Source of the DNA: Oscillospiraceae bacterium CM
GTDB taxonomy: Bacteria; Bacillota; Clostridia; Oscillospirales; Oscillospiraceae
DNA: 64,000 bases
Direction: 5' to 3'
NCBI GenBank assembly: GCA_022870705.1
Contig: CP072107.1
Coordinates: forward strand, 1,114,501-1,178,500
The position numbers and the translations under genes were made by a program. Shown one piece after another: positions 32,463 through 42,594 of the stretch; position 1 is the first letter of the stretch, and each line of letters opens with the position of its first letter. The notes beneath the pieces were generated by a model. It ran no database searches. It was given only the letters and a program-made list of their open reading frames with translations, and was not told the origin of the DNA.

Positions 32463-32554
32463 GGAGAAGTACCCAAGAGGCCGAAGGGGCTCCCCTGCTA
32501 AGGGAGTAGTACGTGATGAGCGTAGCGAGGGTTCAAATCCCTCCTTCTCCGCCA
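32463..32554 (+). tRNA. tRNA-Ser (GCU anticodon)
   Basis: Acceptor GGAGAAG pairs with CTTCTCC; the anticodon stem CTCCC/GGGAG encloses CTGCTAA (anticodon GCT); a long variable arm, TTCAAATC T-loop and encoded CCA follow. Read AGC/AGU serine codons. Confidence 0.95.
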
Positions 32555-32556
32555 GA

Positions 32557-32597
32557 AGACCGCAAACGCATGTTGATGCGTTGCGGTCTTTTTTGTA
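32557..32597 (+). terminator. Terminator of the tRNA operon
   Basis: AGACCGCAAACGCAT pairs with ATGCGTTGCGGTCT (one bulge) around GTTG, followed by a T run. Confidence 0.88.
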
Positions 32598-32783
32598 TCC
32601 GAAAAGAGGCATTAAAAATTTTATACGCTTGATTCAATTTTTGTAAAAAAAAGATAAAAAAAGACGATATATAATAAAAGGAGCAACGGCGCCCAGTAAA
32701 ACAAAGTGAAGCTCGTTGTTCATCTGTGCATCGCCTCAACCGATACATCATTTGGTACCAAAGACATAAAGGAGGACCCTAAT

Positions 32784-34565
32784 GTGATTAAGTGGTTAAG
32801 CAATGTTCCAATATCAAAAAGACTTTCAGTCAGCTTTCTGATCACAGCCATATTTTCTGTTATTATCGGTGTGATCGGAATAACAGGCTTGCTTGTTTTA
32901 AAAAGCGATCAGGCTAGAACATTCAATCAAAGCACCGTCGGCATTAAAATATCGGAAGACGTTAAAAATCACTTTTTGAATATCAGAATGGACATTCGTG
33001 ACCTCTATATCTATAATGCCTTGCCGGATAAAACGAAGTATTACGACGCAATTAATACGAATCTAAACGAGATTGACTCGTTAATTTCTGACTATCAAAA
33101 AACGGTTACAGGCACCACCGATCAAGCCAATATTGATGCGGCGCTGAAACAATTTGAAAGCTATAAAGCAGCCGTTATCCAAATTGTTAATTCTTCAAAA
33201 GCCGGCGTGGGTGCAGACCAGATTTTAGCGCAGATTGAAAGCGCGAGTGCTGCGGCTAATAAAACTGGTGACGCACTTGAAAATGTCGCCATTACGAATG
33301 AAAATCTGGCGAAGGACACACTTGACAAAGATAACCTGAAGGCGACGCTTCTTGTCATCATCCTGGCCGTTGTAGCAGCACTGTCGGTGACATTTGTTTT
33401 TATCATCAGAGCCATTCTCATCAGCCTAAACGGACCGCAGCTTCGGAAGCTGTCAGCCCTCGCAAAGCAGCTGGCGCTGGGTGACATGGACGTGTCAAAA
33501 GTCCTTGATGATGCTGATATGGCGTGGGACCAGAGAAAGGACGAAATCGGCGGGATTGCCAATTCATTCTTTAAAATGATTGATACCACTCGGAAAATGG
33601 CAAAGCAGACGCAGGCAATCGCCGAAGGCGATTTGACGACAGTTGTCACCGTTCGCTCCGACTACGATATTTTGGGGAAGGCGTTAAAAGAGCTTGTTGA
33701 AAAATTTAACGAGCTGACGGCGTCGATTATCGCCGCGTCTGATCAGGTTGCCTCAGGCGCCAGTATGGTCAGTGACTCCAGTGTTTCACTGGCGCAAGGT
33801 GCGTCAACACAGGCCAGCACGGTCGAGCAGCTGTCGGCCGCTGTTCAGGAGATTGCGGCACAAACAACAACAAATGCGCAAAACGCCAGCACGGCAAACG
33901 ATTTGACGCTCGACGTCAAAAATGAAGCCGCCAAAGGCAATGAACAGATGAAAGAAATGCTCTCGGCCATGGAGGAGATCAATACATCGTCGAGCAATAT
34001 CAGCAAAATCATCAAGGTTATTGACGATATTGCATTCCAGACAAACATTCTCGCGCTCAATGCAGCTGTTGAGGCGGCCCGCGCCGGTCAGTATGGCAAA
34101 GGCTTCGCCGTCGTGGCGGAAGAAGTCCGAAATCTGGCGGCTAAATCCGCAAACGCGGCCAAGGAAACGACAGCGCTCATCGAAGGTTCCGTCAAGAGTG
34201 TTGACAAAGGCACGATGATTGCCAATAAAACGGCCGAAGCGCTTGAAGAGATTGTCCAGCGTGTGACAGCGGCGGCAGAGCTCATCGGCTCGATTGCCAT
34301 TGCCTCGCAGGAACAGGCGACTTCTGTTGAACAAGTCAACCAAGGGATTGTGGAGGTCTCTCAGGTCGTTCAGAACACGGCGGCAATTTCCGAGGAGAGC
34401 GCAGCGGCAAGCGAAGAGCTGACAAGTCAGGCGGCCTCGCTGAAAGACAAAACGGCATACTTTAAGGTCAATAAAACAGCTTGTCGCGATTATGAGGAAG
34501 AAAGCATCATCATTCCTGAAAGAACCAGCGAATACACAGGTGTTTTACTTGAAAAATTCAGCTGA
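32784..34565 (+). CDS. Methyl-accepting chemotaxis protein with four-helix-bundle sensor
   Basis: The start is the GTG at 32784 because AAGGAGG lies 8 nt upstream; the longer frame from 32706 is unsupported. 593 residues: TM1 about 16-38, a 4HB_MCP-type sensor of about 150 residues, TM2 ([20 protein letters not shown]), HAMP, and the signalling domain with [20 protein letters not shown] at its tip. The 4HB sensor typically binds small ligands directly. Unlike the receptor at 18529-20517 it has no Cache domain. Followed by a convergent terminator. Confidence 0.93.
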   Translation: MIKWLSNVPISKRLSVSFLITAIFSVIIGVIGITGLLVLKSDQARTFNQSTVGIKISEDVKNHFLNIRMDIRDLYIYNALPDKTKYYDAINTNLNEIDSLISDYQKTVTGTTDQANIDAALKQFESYKAAVIQIVNSSKAGVGADQILAQIESASAAANKTGDALENVAITNENLAKDTLDKDNLKATLLVIILAVVAALSVTFVFIIRAILISLNGPQLRKLSALAKQLALGDMDVSKVLDDADMAWDQRKDEIGGIANSFFKMIDTTRKMAKQTQAIAEGDLTTVVTVRSDYDILGKALKELVEKFNELTASIIAASDQVASGASMVSDSSVSLAQGASTQASTVEQLSAAVQEIAAQTTTNAQNASTANDLTLDVKNEAAKGNEQMKEMLSAMEEINTSSSNISKIIKVIDDIAFQTNILALNAAVEAARAGQYGKGFAVVAEEVRNLAAKSANAAKETTALIEGSVKSVDKGTMIANKTAEALEEIVQRVTAAAELIGSIAIASQEQATSVEQVNQGIVEVSQVVQNTAAISEESAAASEELTSQAASLKDKTAYFKVNKTACRDYEEESIIIPERTSEYTGVLLEKFS

Positions 34566-34581
34566 AACAACGATGTAAATA

Positions 34582-34617
34582 AAAAAAGATAGCGGCACGT
34601 GCCGCTATCTTTTTTGC
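34582..34617. terminator. Bidirectional terminator between the chemoreceptor and purD
   Basis: AAAAAGATAGCGGCAC pairs with GTGCCGCTATCTTTTT, with A and T runs on both sides. Confidence 0.9.
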
Positions 34618-34620
34618 GTT

Positions 34621-35874
34621 TTATTTTGAGCCGATATCCGTTCTGTAATGAGCGTTTTGAAAGGACACGCGTTTAACGCCGTCATAGGCGCGTTTAACGG
34701 CGTCAGACAGCGTTGCGCCCGTCGCCGTTACGCCGAGAACACGCCCGCCGTTTGTTAAGTATTGACCGTCTTTAAAAAGTGTTCCTGCGTGGTAAACGGT
34801 GATATCTGACGGAACTGTCTCCAGTCCTTTGATTTCATAGCCCTTCTCATAGCTATCGGGATAGCCGCCGCTTGCCATCACGATACAGCAGGCGGCACCG
34901 TTATGCCATTTAACGGGTATATCGGCAAGACGTTCGTCAACAACGGCCTCGAAAATATCTAAGAGATCCGTTTCCAGCATCGTTAAGATCGGTTGTGTCT
35001 CGGGGTCGCCGAAACGGGCGTTGTACTCGACGACGCGCGGCCCTTTCGGCGTCAGCATAAGGCCGAAGTAAATAACGCCTTTGAACAGCCGACCCTCCTG
35101 TGCCATCGCGCGGATTGTCGGCAGAAAAATTGTCTCCATGCAGGTTTCGGCAATCTCAGGTGTGTAGTTTGGACTTGGGCAAAAAGCGCCCATGCCACCG
35201 GTGTTTGGACCTTCATCATTGTTGAAAGCGCGCTTGTGATCCTGTGAGGAGAGCATCGGGACGATTGTTTTTCCGTCCGTAAAAGCGAGAACGGTGACTT
35301 CGGGGCCCGTCATGCACGCTTCAATGACGATTTTGGAGCCGCTGGCCCCGAACTTCTTGTCAGCCATCATGGATTTGACGGCGTTAATAGCCGTCTTTTC
35401 ATCCGGCGCGACGACGACGCCTTTGCCGAGCGCCAGCCCGTCGGCTTTGACGACAATCGGCGCGCCCATTTCGTGAACATACGCGATGGCCTTGTCCATG
35501 TCGTCGAAGACTGCGTATTCAGCCGTCGGAATACCGTATTTTTTCATCAGGTTCTTTGAAAAGATTTTGCTGCTTTCAATGATGGCGGCCTCAGCACGGG
35601 GGCCGAAAGCGCGGATACCCGCCTCCTCCAGCCTATTGACAAGGCCAAGCGCTAATGGGTCGTCCGGCGCTACCATAACAAAGTCGATTTGATTATCCTT
35701 TGTAAAGCGGACGATACCATCAAGATCCGTTGCCTTGATGTCAACGCACGTGGCAACACCGGCGATGCCGCCGTTGCCGGGCGCGCAATAAAGACGGTCG
35801 GTGCGCGGGGAGCGGCGCAGCGCATGGCAGATAGCGTGTTCACGCCCGCCACCGCCGACGACGAGGATATTCAT
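34621..35874 (-). CDS. purD: PurD, phosphoribosylamine-glycine ligase
   Basis: 417 residues with the PurD N-terminus MNILVVGGGGREHAI, ATP-grasp blocks (VVKADGLALGKGVVVA), and PNTGGMGAFCPSP. It forms GAR from phosphoribosylamine and glycine. Last gene of the minus-strand purine operon, separated from the preceding gene by 65 nt that hold a palindrome. Confidence 0.96.
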   Translation of the reverse strand: MNILVVGGGGREHAICHALRRSPRTDRLYCAPGNGGIAGVATCVDIKATDLDGIVRFTKDNQIDFVMVAPDDPLALGLVNRLEEAGIRAFGPRAEAAIIESSKIFSKNLMKKYGIPTAEYAVFDDMDKAIAYVHEMGAPIVVKADGLALGKGVVVAPDEKTAINAVKSMMADKKFGASGSKIVIEACMTGPEVTVLAFTDGKTIVPMLSSQDHKRAFNNDEGPNTGGMGAFCPSPNYTPEIAETCMETIFLPTIRAMAQEGRLFKGVIYFGLMLTPKGPRVVEYNARFGDPETQPILTMLETDLLDIFEAVVDERLADIPVKWHNGAACCIVMASGGYPDSYEKGYEIKGLETVPSDITVYHAGTLFKDGQYLTNGGRVLGVTATGATLSDAVKRAYDGVKRVSFQNAHYRTDIGSK

Positions 35875-35901
35875 AGGTTGACCTCCATCTATACAATTAT
35901 C

Positions 35902-35924
35902 GGGGCGGATAAAGAATCCGCCCC
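35902..35924. repeat. Palindromic element in the purine operon gap
   Basis: GGGGCGGAT pairs with ATCCGCCCC around AAAGA between the AICAR transformylase gene and purD. It looks like a dispersed REP-like palindrome but only one copy is noticed in this window; it could also act as an RNA stem that tunes downstream purD expression. Confidence 0.5.
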
Positions 35925-35939
35925 TACTAAAATGGCGCT

Positions 35940-37112
35940 TCAGTGATGGAACAAGCGGATGCCCGTAAAGGCCATAACGATACCGTATTTATTGCAGACA
36001 TCGATGACATTGTCATCCCGGATGGAGCCGCCCGGCTGGGCAATATAGGAGACGCCAGATTTTCGCGCGCGTTCAATGTTATCGCCAAAGGGGAAGAAGG
36101 CGTCACTGCCGACGGAAACACCCGTCATCCCGGCAATCCAGCTCTTTTTTTCGTCGGTTGTTAAAATATCCGGCTTCTTCGTAAAGACGGCTTCCCAGGC
36201 GCCGTCTGAGACAACGTCCTCATATTCATCGGAAATATAGACGTCGATGGCGTTATCGCGCGCCGGGCGGCCAATGTCGGGACGGAAGGGGAGTGCGAGC
36301 ACCAGTGGGTGCCGACGCAGCCACCAGTTATCGGCCTTGCTGCCGGCCAGGCGCGTGCAGTGAATCCGGCTTTGCTGACCGGCGCCAATGCCGATGGCCT
36401 GCGCATCCTTCACATAGCAAACGGAGTTGGATTGGGTATATTTCAAAGTGATGAGCGCGATGACGAGGTCGCGCCGGGCAGAGTCCGGCAGGTCTTTGGC
36501 ATCTGTCACAATGTTTGTAAGCATCTTTTCATCAATATGAAGGTCGTTTCGGCCCTGCTCAAAGGTGACGCCGTAAACGTCTTTATGCTCAAGCGGGCTC
36601 GGCGTGTATTGCGGGTCGATGCGCACAATGTTGTACCCGCCCTTACGCTTTGCCTTCAAGATTTCAAGCGCGCGCTCGGTATACCCCGGCGCGATGACAC
36701 CGTCGGACACTTCAAGTGCCAAAAGGGACGCCGTCTCCTCGTCGCAGACGTCCGACAACGCCGCCCAGTCGCCGTAGGAGCTCAGACGGTCGGCGCCTCT
36801 CGCTTTCGCATAGGCTGCGGCCAGCGGGGTAAGGGGCAGGCCTTCAACGAAAAAGACTTGTTTTTCAATATCGGTCAAGGGTGTCCCGACGGCCGCACCG
36901 GCCGGAGATACGTGCTTAAACGACGCGGCAGCCGGAAGGCCTGTTGCGGCCTTGAGCTCGCGGACGAGCTGGTAGCCGTTGAACGCGTCTAGAAAGTTGA
37001 TATAGCCCGGCTTGCCGCCGAGAACTTCGATGGGGAGCGCGCCCTCTTTCATCAGGATTCGGGCCGGTTTCTGGTTGGGGTTACAGCCGTATTTCAGTTC
37101 AAGTTCTGTCAT
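35940..37112 (-). CDS. AICAR transformylase (formyltransferase), stand-alone
   Basis: ATG 37112 follows GAGGTGACG; 390 residues. It corresponds only to the C-terminal half of bifunctional PurH: ELKYGCNPNQKPA, AASFKHVSPAGAAVG, KYTQSNSVCYVKDAQAIGIG and SDAFFPFGDNIERA are AICAR transformylase blocks, and no MGS-like IMP cyclohydrolase domain is attached. It formylates AICAR to FAICAR with 10-formyl-THF; ring closure would be done by the PurO-like protein encoded just upstream. Confidence 0.92.
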   Translation of the reverse strand: MTELELKYGCNPNQKPARILMKEGALPIEVLGGKPGYINFLDAFNGYQLVRELKAATGLPAAASFKHVSPAGAAVGTPLTDIEKQVFFVEGLPLTPLAAAYAKARGADRLSSYGDWAALSDVCDEETASLLALEVSDGVIAPGYTERALEILKAKRKGGYNIVRIDPQYTPSPLEHKDVYGVTFEQGRNDLHIDEKMLTNIVTDAKDLPDSARRDLVIALITLKYTQSNSVCYVKDAQAIGIGAGQQSRIHCTRLAGSKADNWWLRRHPLVLALPFRPDIGRPARDNAIDVYISDEYEDVVSDGAWEAVFTKKPDILTTDEKKSWIAGMTGVSVGSDAFFPFGDNIERARKSGVSYIAQPGGSIRDDNVIDVCNKYGIVMAFTGIRLFHH

Positions 37113-37126
37113 TATCGTCACCTCAA

Positions 37127-37825
37127 TCAGGCATTTTTGTTGTAAATCATATTGGCCGTCTCACCGGTCAGCAGGTTTTTTGAAAAGGCGTACAGCGAAA
37201 CCTTGTTGTCACTGTTTAAGGCGCGCCAAGCGCCGTCGGCAATATCCAGCAGACTGCCCGTCATGGCAACGGCCTTTGGTTCGCCCTCAAAAGAGGGGAT
37301 CGGGTCGCCGTCGCTTTGGTAGGTGTGGATGAGGTGGCCGACGCCGGGAAGCGCTGTTTCATAATCGAAGAAATAGCGGCAGCAGCAGTCGGGGTTACCA
37401 TCGTGGCTTTTGAGAATGGATAGCGCATAGGTTCCGTCCGGCCTTAAAAGGCCTGAGATGCGCGGCGTATAATTCGGCTTGTCCGGCTCGAAGGTGCGCG
37501 TGTTTAAGGACGCTATAAAGCCTCGATCTGATTTCATGCCGTCCCAAATCGTATCGGTCTGATCGCCGTTTGTGACGATGACATGGTTATCAAAAAAGCG
37601 GACAGGATGGTAAATAATCAGGCTGGGGTCGGACATTTTTGCAGGGTCGAACGCTTCGGTACGGATACCGTCGTCTGTTGTGACAAAAACGCGGTTGCGG
37701 CTGTTTTCGCTGCGCCCCATGATGAAATAGAGAAGGACGGCGCTGTTGCCGTCCTCGCTGCGGCCCAAAAGAATGCCGCGGCCCGGATACGTGTTCGATT
37801 CAAGTGCCTCGGTCAAATTCTTCAT
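37127..37825 (-). CDS. purO: PurO-type IMP cyclohydrolase
   Basis: 232 residues of the stand-alone IMP cyclohydrolase family (first known from archaea): NTYPGRGILLGRSEDG, VLLYFIMGRSENSRNRVF, SLIIYHPVRFFDNHVIVTNG and the NYTPRISG block are recognised. It closes FAICAR to IMP. Lies between purN (4-nt overlap) and the separate transformylase gene, so the last two purine steps are done by two proteins here. Confidence 0.9.
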   Translation of the reverse strand: MKNLTEALESNTYPGRGILLGRSEDGNSAVLLYFIMGRSENSRNRVFVTTDDGIRTEAFDPAKMSDPSLIIYHPVRFFDNHVIVTNGDQTDTIWDGMKSDRGFIASLNTRTFEPDKPNYTPRISGLLRPDGTYALSILKSHDGNPDCCCRYFFDYETALPGVGHLIHTYQSDGDPIPSFEGEPKAVAMTGSLLDIADGAWRALNSDNKVSLYAFSKNLLTGETANMIYNKNA

Positions 37826-38457
37826 TCTATCGACTCCTTAATATGCACAATGCGTCCGACGACGGACAGGCGGCCTTCGCAAAAGAGCGAAATCGCTTCC
37901 GGCAAGATCTTCCATTCGACTTCCTGCATGATTCGCATTTGAAGGGATTGCGGCGTTTCATCCTCGCGGATAAAGATGGCGCGCTGCATGATGACGGGGC
38001 CGGCGTCGGCTTTTCCGGTGGCAAAGTGGACGGTTGCACCGGAAATCTTGACGCCGTAGTCGAGCACAGCTTGATGGACACGAATGCCGTAAAGCCCTTC
38101 CCCGCAAAAAGCGGGAACGAGGGACGGATGAATGTTGATAATTCTGTTTTCATACGCAGAGACGAGCGGCTCGCCGAGGACAACGAGGAATCCGGCCATG
38201 ACAACAAGCTCAATCTCTAGGCTTTTGAGCTTTTGATAAATCGCTTCATTAAAGGCGTCACGGTCGGGGTAACCCGCGTAATCGACAACATACGTCGGAA
38301 TCCCGGCGTTTTTAGCACGCGTCAGCGCAAATACATTCGGTTTAGAGGAAATAACGGCCGCCAGCTCGCAGTTTTTAATTTTGCCAAAATTGAGAGAATT
38401 GATGATAGCCTGAAGATTTGTTCCGCCGCCGGAGACGAGAACGGCTGTTTTTACCAA
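37822..38457 (-). CDS. purN: PurN, phosphoribosylglycinamide formyltransferase
   Basis: 211 residues with AVLVSGGGTNLQAIINSL at the N-terminus, VVMAGFLVVLG, the catalytic NIHPSLVPAF with GLYGIRVHQAVLD and SGATVHF. It uses 10-formyl-THF to make FGAR. Overlaps purM by 7 nt and purO by 4 nt. Confidence 0.95.
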   Translation of the reverse strand: MVKTAVLVSGGGTNLQAIINSLNFGKIKNCELAAVISSKPNVFALTRAKNAGIPTYVVDYAGYPDRDAFNEAIYQKLKSLEIELVVMAGFLVVLGEPLVSAYENRIINIHPSLVPAFCGEGLYGIRVHQAVLDYGVKISGATVHFATGKADAGPVIMQRAIFIREDETPQSLQMRIMQEVEWKILPEAISLFCEGRLSVVGRIVHIKESIE

Positions 38458-39497
38458 CGCAGCTCAACTCCTTTGTCGCCGCTGACGCAGCTGCCGATCA
38501 CATATGGGCGCTCGCCGATTTGAATCAGCGCGTCCAGAACGCTGCCGACGTCGCGGCTGTCAACGGCCATGACGAGGCCAACGCCCATGTTAAACGTGTT
38601 GTACATATCGCGCGCCGGAATATCACCTTTTGAGGCGATATAGGAGAAAATCGCGCTTTCCGGAAAGTCGTGCGGCCGGATGACGGCCGTAACGTTGTCC
38701 GGCAGCATGCGCGGCACGTTTTCGTAAAGACCGCCGCCCGTGATATGGCAAATGCCTTTAATTTTCATGCCGAGAGTTTTTAAAAGGTGGAGCACCTGCG
38801 GAACATAAATGCGTGTCGGCTTTAAAAGCTCTTCGCCAAGCGTTGTGGAGAGCTCCGGAATATACGTTTTCAGGGCTTCCGGCGTGATATTGAGCACCTT
38901 GCGGACGAGGGAAAAACCGTTGGAATGCACACCGGATGAGGCAAGGCCTATCAGTCTATCCCCTGACTGGATTTTTGACCCGTCAAGCATTTTGTCATGG
39001 TCGACGACACCAACGGCAAACCCGGCCATATCGTATTCGTCCTCCGGATAAAAACCCGGCATTTCGGCCGTCTCGCCGCCGATGAGTGCGCAGCTCGCCT
39101 GACGGCAGCCCTCGGCAATGCCCGCGACGATTTTTTCCGTGCGTTCCGGGAAATTTTTGCCCATGGCGAGATAATCGAGAAAAAAGAGCGGCTCGGCACC
39201 GGCGCAAATAATATCGTTGACGCACATGGCAACGCAGTCTATACCAACCGTGTCGTGCTTATCCATCATAAAAGCAATTTTAAGCTTTGTGCCGACGCCG
39301 TCCGTGCCGGAGACATAAACAGGGCGGGTCATATTGGCCGTGTTAGGCTCAAACAGACCGCCGAAGCCGCCGAGAGAGCCGAGAACGCCGGGACGGAAAG
39401 TACTTTTGACAAGAGGCTTAATGCGTTCAACCGATTCATAACCGGCGGTGACGTCGACACCGGCCGCTGCGTAACTGTCCGACTTAGAATTTAGCAT
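38451..39497 (-). CDS. purM: PurM, AIR synthetase
   Basis: 348 residues with the PurM marks YAAAGVDVTAGYESVERIKP, VSGTDGVGTKLKIAF, DCVAMCVNDIICAGAEPLFF and HSNGFSLVRKV. It cyclises FGAM to AIR. Third gene of the operon. purF, purL, purQ and purS are not present in the window and must lie elsewhere. Confidence 0.96.
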   Translation of the reverse strand: MLNSKSDSYAAAGVDVTAGYESVERIKPLVKSTFRPGVLGSLGGFGGLFEPNTANMTRPVYVSGTDGVGTKLKIAFMMDKHDTVGIDCVAMCVNDIICAGAEPLFFLDYLAMGKNFPERTEKIVAGIAEGCRQASCALIGGETAEMPGFYPEDEYDMAGFAVGVVDHDKMLDGSKIQSGDRLIGLASSGVHSNGFSLVRKVLNITPEALKTYIPELSTTLGEELLKPTRIYVPQVLHLLKTLGMKIKGICHITGGGLYENVPRMLPDNVTAVIRPHDFPESAIFSYIASKGDIPARDMYNTFNMGVGLVMAVDSRDVGSVLDALIQIGERPYVIGSCVSGDKGVELRW

Positions 39498-39533
39498 GCT
39501 GACATCCTTTCAAATTGATGCAATCAAACAAAA

Positions 39534-40244
39534 TTACGCGCCGAGCAGGCGCTTTGCCATTTCCTGATAGGCTCCCTCAACATTGCCGAGGTCCTGACGG
39601 AAGCGGTCTTTGTCAAGCTTTTCGCCGGTTTTGGCGTCCCAGAAACGGCAGGTGTCCGGCGATATCTCGTCGGCTAAAATGATTGTGCCGTCGTTCGTTT
39701 TGCCAAATTCCAGCTTAAAATCGACAAGCGTTATGCCGCATTCCTTCAGCGTTGCCTTCAGGAAATCATTAATATTAAAGGCATATTCGCGGATGAGTGA
39801 GAGCTCGGCCGGTGCTGCCAGCTCCATGGCGAAGATGTGATAGTCATTGAGCATCGGGTCGCCGAGCGCATCGTTTTTATAAGAAAACTCAATCGTCGGC
39901 TTTTTAAAAACAGTGCCCTCCTTGACGCCAAAGCGCTTGGAAAAAGAGCCGGCGGCGATGTTGCGGACGATAACCTCTAAGGGCAGAATCGTCACCGTCT
40001 TGACAAGTGTTTCGCGGTCGGAAAGCTCTTTGACAAAATGCGTCGGGATACCGTCGGCTTCTAAAAGACGCATGAAGTGGTTGGTCATCTTATTATTGAT
40101 GACGCCCTTGCCGACGATGGTGCCTTTTTTTTCGCCATTGAAGGCGGTCGCATCATCCTTATAATCGACGATCAGCAGGTCCTTGTCATCCGTTTTATAG
40201 ACCTTTTTGGCTTTGCCCTCGTAGAGTTGCTCCAGCTTTTTCAT
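39534..40244 (-). CDS. purC: PurC, SAICAR synthetase
   Basis: 236 residues: [14 protein letters not shown] at the N-terminus, [21 protein letters not shown]-binding region with [18 protein letters not shown] and [16 protein letters not shown]. Joins CAIR with aspartate. Overlaps purE by 4 nt. Confidence 0.96.
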   Translation of the reverse strand: MKKLEQLYEGKAKKVYKTDDKDLLIVDYKDDATAFNGEKKGTIVGKGVINNKMTNHFMRLLEADGIPTHFVKELSDRETLVKTVTILPLEVIVRNIAAGSFSKRFGVKEGTVFKKPTIEFSYKNDALGDPMLNDYHIFAMELAAPAELSLIREYAFNINDFLKATLKECGITLVDFKLEFGKTNDGTIILADEISPDTCRFWDAKTGEKLDKDRFRQDLGNVEGAYQEMAKRLLGA

Positions 40245-40738
40245 AATGCCATTACCTCATCCTGCAGTTTTTTATCTTTTTCAAGCACGTCTGATGCCAT
40301 TTTTTCTTTGAAGTCCTGTAAACGCGCGGCCAGGGCGTCGTCACTAAGCGAAAGAATTTGCGCGGCGAGAATGGCCGCGTTGTCAGCCCCGCCGATGGCG
40401 ACCGTCGCCACAGGGACGCCGGTCGGCATTTGAACGATGGAGAGGAGGCTATCGAGCCCGTCCATCGTCGAGGATTTGATCGGCAGCCCGATAACGGGGA
40501 GTGTCGTATACGCTGCGAGCACGCCAGCAAGATGCGCGGCCTTACCGGCTGCGGCAATAATAACGCCAAAGCCGTTGTCACGCGCCGATTTGGCAAAACG
40601 CTCGGCCTGAAGCGGTGTTCTGTGCGCGGAGATCACGTGCGCCTCGAACGGAATGTCAAACGCCTTGAGCTTTTTGATGGCGGCGGAGACGACAGGCAAA
40701 TCGCTGTCAGACCCCATAATAACCGCAACTTTTTTCAT
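40241..40738 (-). CDS. purE: PurE, N5-CAIR mutase
   Basis: 165 residues: [20 protein letters not shown], the catalytic [16 protein letters not shown], and [20 protein letters not shown], all hallmark PurE blocks. First gene of the purine operon. GGAGGAACGTT before the ATG. The class I (mutase) or class II (carboxylase) type is not decided by eye; no purK is adjacent. Confidence 0.96.
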   Translation of the reverse strand: MKKVAVIMGSDSDLPVVSAAIKKLKAFDIPFEAHVISAHRTPLQAERFAKSARDNGFGVIIAAAGKAAHLAGVLAAYTTLPVIGLPIKSSTMDGLDSLLSIVQMPTGVPVATVAIGGADNAAILAAQILSLSDDALAARLQDFKEKMASDVLEKDKKLQDEVMAL

Positions 40739-40797
40739 AACGTTCCTCCGGTCAAAATCTAATGTGCGCTTGAAAAATAATGCATTTAACCCTCAGT

Positions 40798-40826
40798 ATA
40801 CTATAATAATTTGCGTGTTATTTCAA
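40798..40826 (-). promoter_or_regulatory. Possible promoter of the purine operon
   Basis: TTGAAA (40826-40821), 17-nt spacer, TAGTAT (40803-40798) on the minus strand, about 60 nt before purE. Several overlapping TATA-like hexamers make the exact -10 uncertain. The leader is too short to hold a purine riboswitch and none was recognised. Confidence 0.45.
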
Positions 40827-40874
40827 GATTAACAAATATAAAACGTTAAAATTGTAAACTTAAACAAGGCGCTG

Positions 40875-40903
40875 TTGTCACGGCAGGATATTTGCGGTAA
40901 AAT
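40875..40903 (+). promoter_or_regulatory. Promoter of pyrK-pyrD
   Basis: TTGTCA (40875-40880), exact 17-nt spacer, TAAAAT (40898-40903), 30 nt before the pyrK start. Confidence 0.7.
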
Positions 40904-40932
40904 AACAATAATGACTATTGAGGAGGCACAGT

Positions 40933-41685
40933 ATGCCGGAAAACGGAACCTTTGCTGTTTTACAAAACGATCGCCTGACGGATACGGTGTTTGCCCTGCG
41001 ATTAGATGCGCGGGACATGCGCCCGAAGCCCGGTCAGTTTGTCCATATTCGGTGCGGCGCGGAGCTTCTACTGCGCCGCCCAATCAGCGTCTGTGACTGG
41101 CATGACGGGGTTTTGACGCTTGTCGTCGACGTGCGCGGGTCGGGTACCTCGTGGCTTTCAGAGCGCCGTCCCGGTGACTGTCTTGATGTTCTCGGCCCGC
41201 TCGGAAACGGCTACAGTCTGAACGGGAAACACCTGCTGCTTGTTGGCGGGGGGATCGGTGTGCCGCCGATGCTTTACGCTGCCTGCACAATGCCCGGGCA
41301 GCACGCGGCGCTTCTCGGCTTTCGCTCAAAAGATCAAATAATCCTGACAAACGAGATCGGAAAGCACTGCCCTGTCAGTATCGCGACGGACGATGGGAGC
41401 GCCGGGGCGCACGGCCCTGTGACGGGCCTGGTCAAGCACTACCTTGAAACAGGCGCTTATGACGGCGTTCTGGCCTGCGGGCCAAGACCGATGCTCCGTG
41501 CCGTGGCGCAGTTGGCTGAAGACTTTCACGTCCCCTGTCAGGTATCGCTGGAGGAACGCATGGGCTGCGGTGTCGGCGCGTGCCTCGTTTGCGCCTGTAA
41601 AACGCAGGAGGACGGGACAGAGCACATGCGCCGCGTCTGTAAGGATGGGCCTGTTTTTAACGCCGGGGAGGTTTGCTGGTCATGA
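40933..41685 (+). CDS. pyrK: PyrK, dihydroorotate dehydrogenase B electron-transfer subunit
   Basis: ATG 40933 follows GAGGAGGC; 250 residues. FAD-binding RRPISVCDW, the NAD motif [10 protein letters not shown], and the C-terminal [2Fe-2S] ligands in [13 protein letters not shown] and [10 protein letters not shown] match PyrK. It passes electrons from PyrD to NAD+. Overlaps pyrD by ATGA. No other pyr genes are adjacent. Confidence 0.95.
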   Translation: MPENGTFAVLQNDRLTDTVFALRLDARDMRPKPGQFVHIRCGAELLLRRPISVCDWHDGVLTLVVDVRGSGTSWLSERRPGDCLDVLGPLGNGYSLNGKHLLLVGGGIGVPPMLYAACTMPGQHAALLGFRSKDQIILTNEIGKHCPVSIATDDGSAGAHGPVTGLVKHYLETGAYDGVLACGPRPMLRAVAQLAEDFHVPCQVSLEERMGCGVGACLVCACKTQEDGTEHMRRVCKDGPVFNAGEVCWS

Positions 41686-42593
41686 CGGATTTATCGGTTA
41701 ATTTTGCCGGTGTTACATTCAAGACGCCGGTTGTGATGGCGTCCGGCACATTCGGTTTTGGCCGGGAGTACGCCGAGTATTTCGATTTGTCAAAGCTCGG
41801 CGGGATAGCCGTTAAAGGCCTGACGCTGAAGGAGCGGCTCGGAAACCCGCCGCCGCGCATTGCTGAAACGCCGATGGGGATTTTAAACAGCGTCGGGCTT
41901 CAAAACCCGGGTGTTGACGCGTTTATCACGCGTGAGCTGCCGTATTTAAAACAGTTTGACACCAATATTATTGCCAACATTTCCGGCAATACGGTAGATG
42001 AATACGCCGAAATGGCCGAAAAGCTATCCGAAGCAGGCGTTGACATGATTGAGGTCAACATCTCCTGCCCGAACGTCAAGGCGGGGGGGATCGCCTTCGG
42101 CACTTCGTGTGACGGCGCCGCCGCCGTTACGCGTGCGGTGAAAGACCGTGCCAAAGTGCCCGTGATGGTGAAGCTCTCACCGAATGTGACGGACATTGTG
42201 TCAATTGCCCGTGCAGCGCAAAACGCCGGGGCGGACGCCCTGTCGCTCATTAACACGCTGCTTGGCATGCGCATCAACATCGAAACGCACAGGCCTGTTC
42301 TGGCGAACAAGACGGGCGGCCTTTCCGGCCCCGCTGTTTTTCCGGTCGCGCTGCGAATGGTGTATGAGGTCGCTGCAGCCGTCCCGCTTCCGATTCTCGG
42401 CATGGGTGGCATCTCAACGGGTGAGGACGCCGTTGAGATGCTTCTGGCGGGGGCCGATATGGTCGCCGTCGGCACGGCGATTTTTAATGACCCACTGGCA
42501 CCGATAGCGATAACGGCGGGCATAAAAGCGTATCTCAGCAGGAAAAATATAACGTCGGTCACAGAATTGACGGGAAGGGTTATTCGCAGCTGA
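41682..42593 (+). CDS. pyrD: PyrD, dihydroorotate dehydrogenase (NAD+-type catalytic subunit)
   Basis: ATG 41682 overlapping the pyrK stop; 303 residues. FMN barrel of class 1[39 protein letters not shown], and the catalytic Cys in [23 protein letters not shown] and [20 protein letters not shown] bind FMN phosphate. It oxidises dihydroorotate in UMP synthesis together with PyrK. Confidence 0.96.
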   Translation: MTDLSVNFAGVTFKTPVVMASGTFGFGREYAEYFDLSKLGGIAVKGLTLKERLGNPPPRIAETPMGILNSVGLQNPGVDAFITRELPYLKQFDTNIIANISGNTVDEYAEMAEKLSEAGVDMIEVNISCPNVKAGGIAFGTSCDGAAAVTRAVKDRAKVPVMVKLSPNVTDIVSIARAAQNAGADALSLINTLLGMRINIETHRPVLANKTGGLSGPAVFPVALRMVYEVAAAVPLPILGMGGISTGEDAVEMLLAGADMVAVGTAIFNDPLAPIAITAGIKAYLSRKNITSVTELTGRVIRS

Positions 42594-42594
42594 T

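Noticed and set aside
33804-34343. Minus-strand frame of 179 codons
   Set aside because: Antisense shadow of the conserved chemoreceptor signalling domain.
40739-40932. Purine (guanine, PRPP or ZTP) riboswitch before purE
   Set aside because: The leader is about 60 nt, A/T-rich, and lacks conserved aptamer sequences and a terminator.
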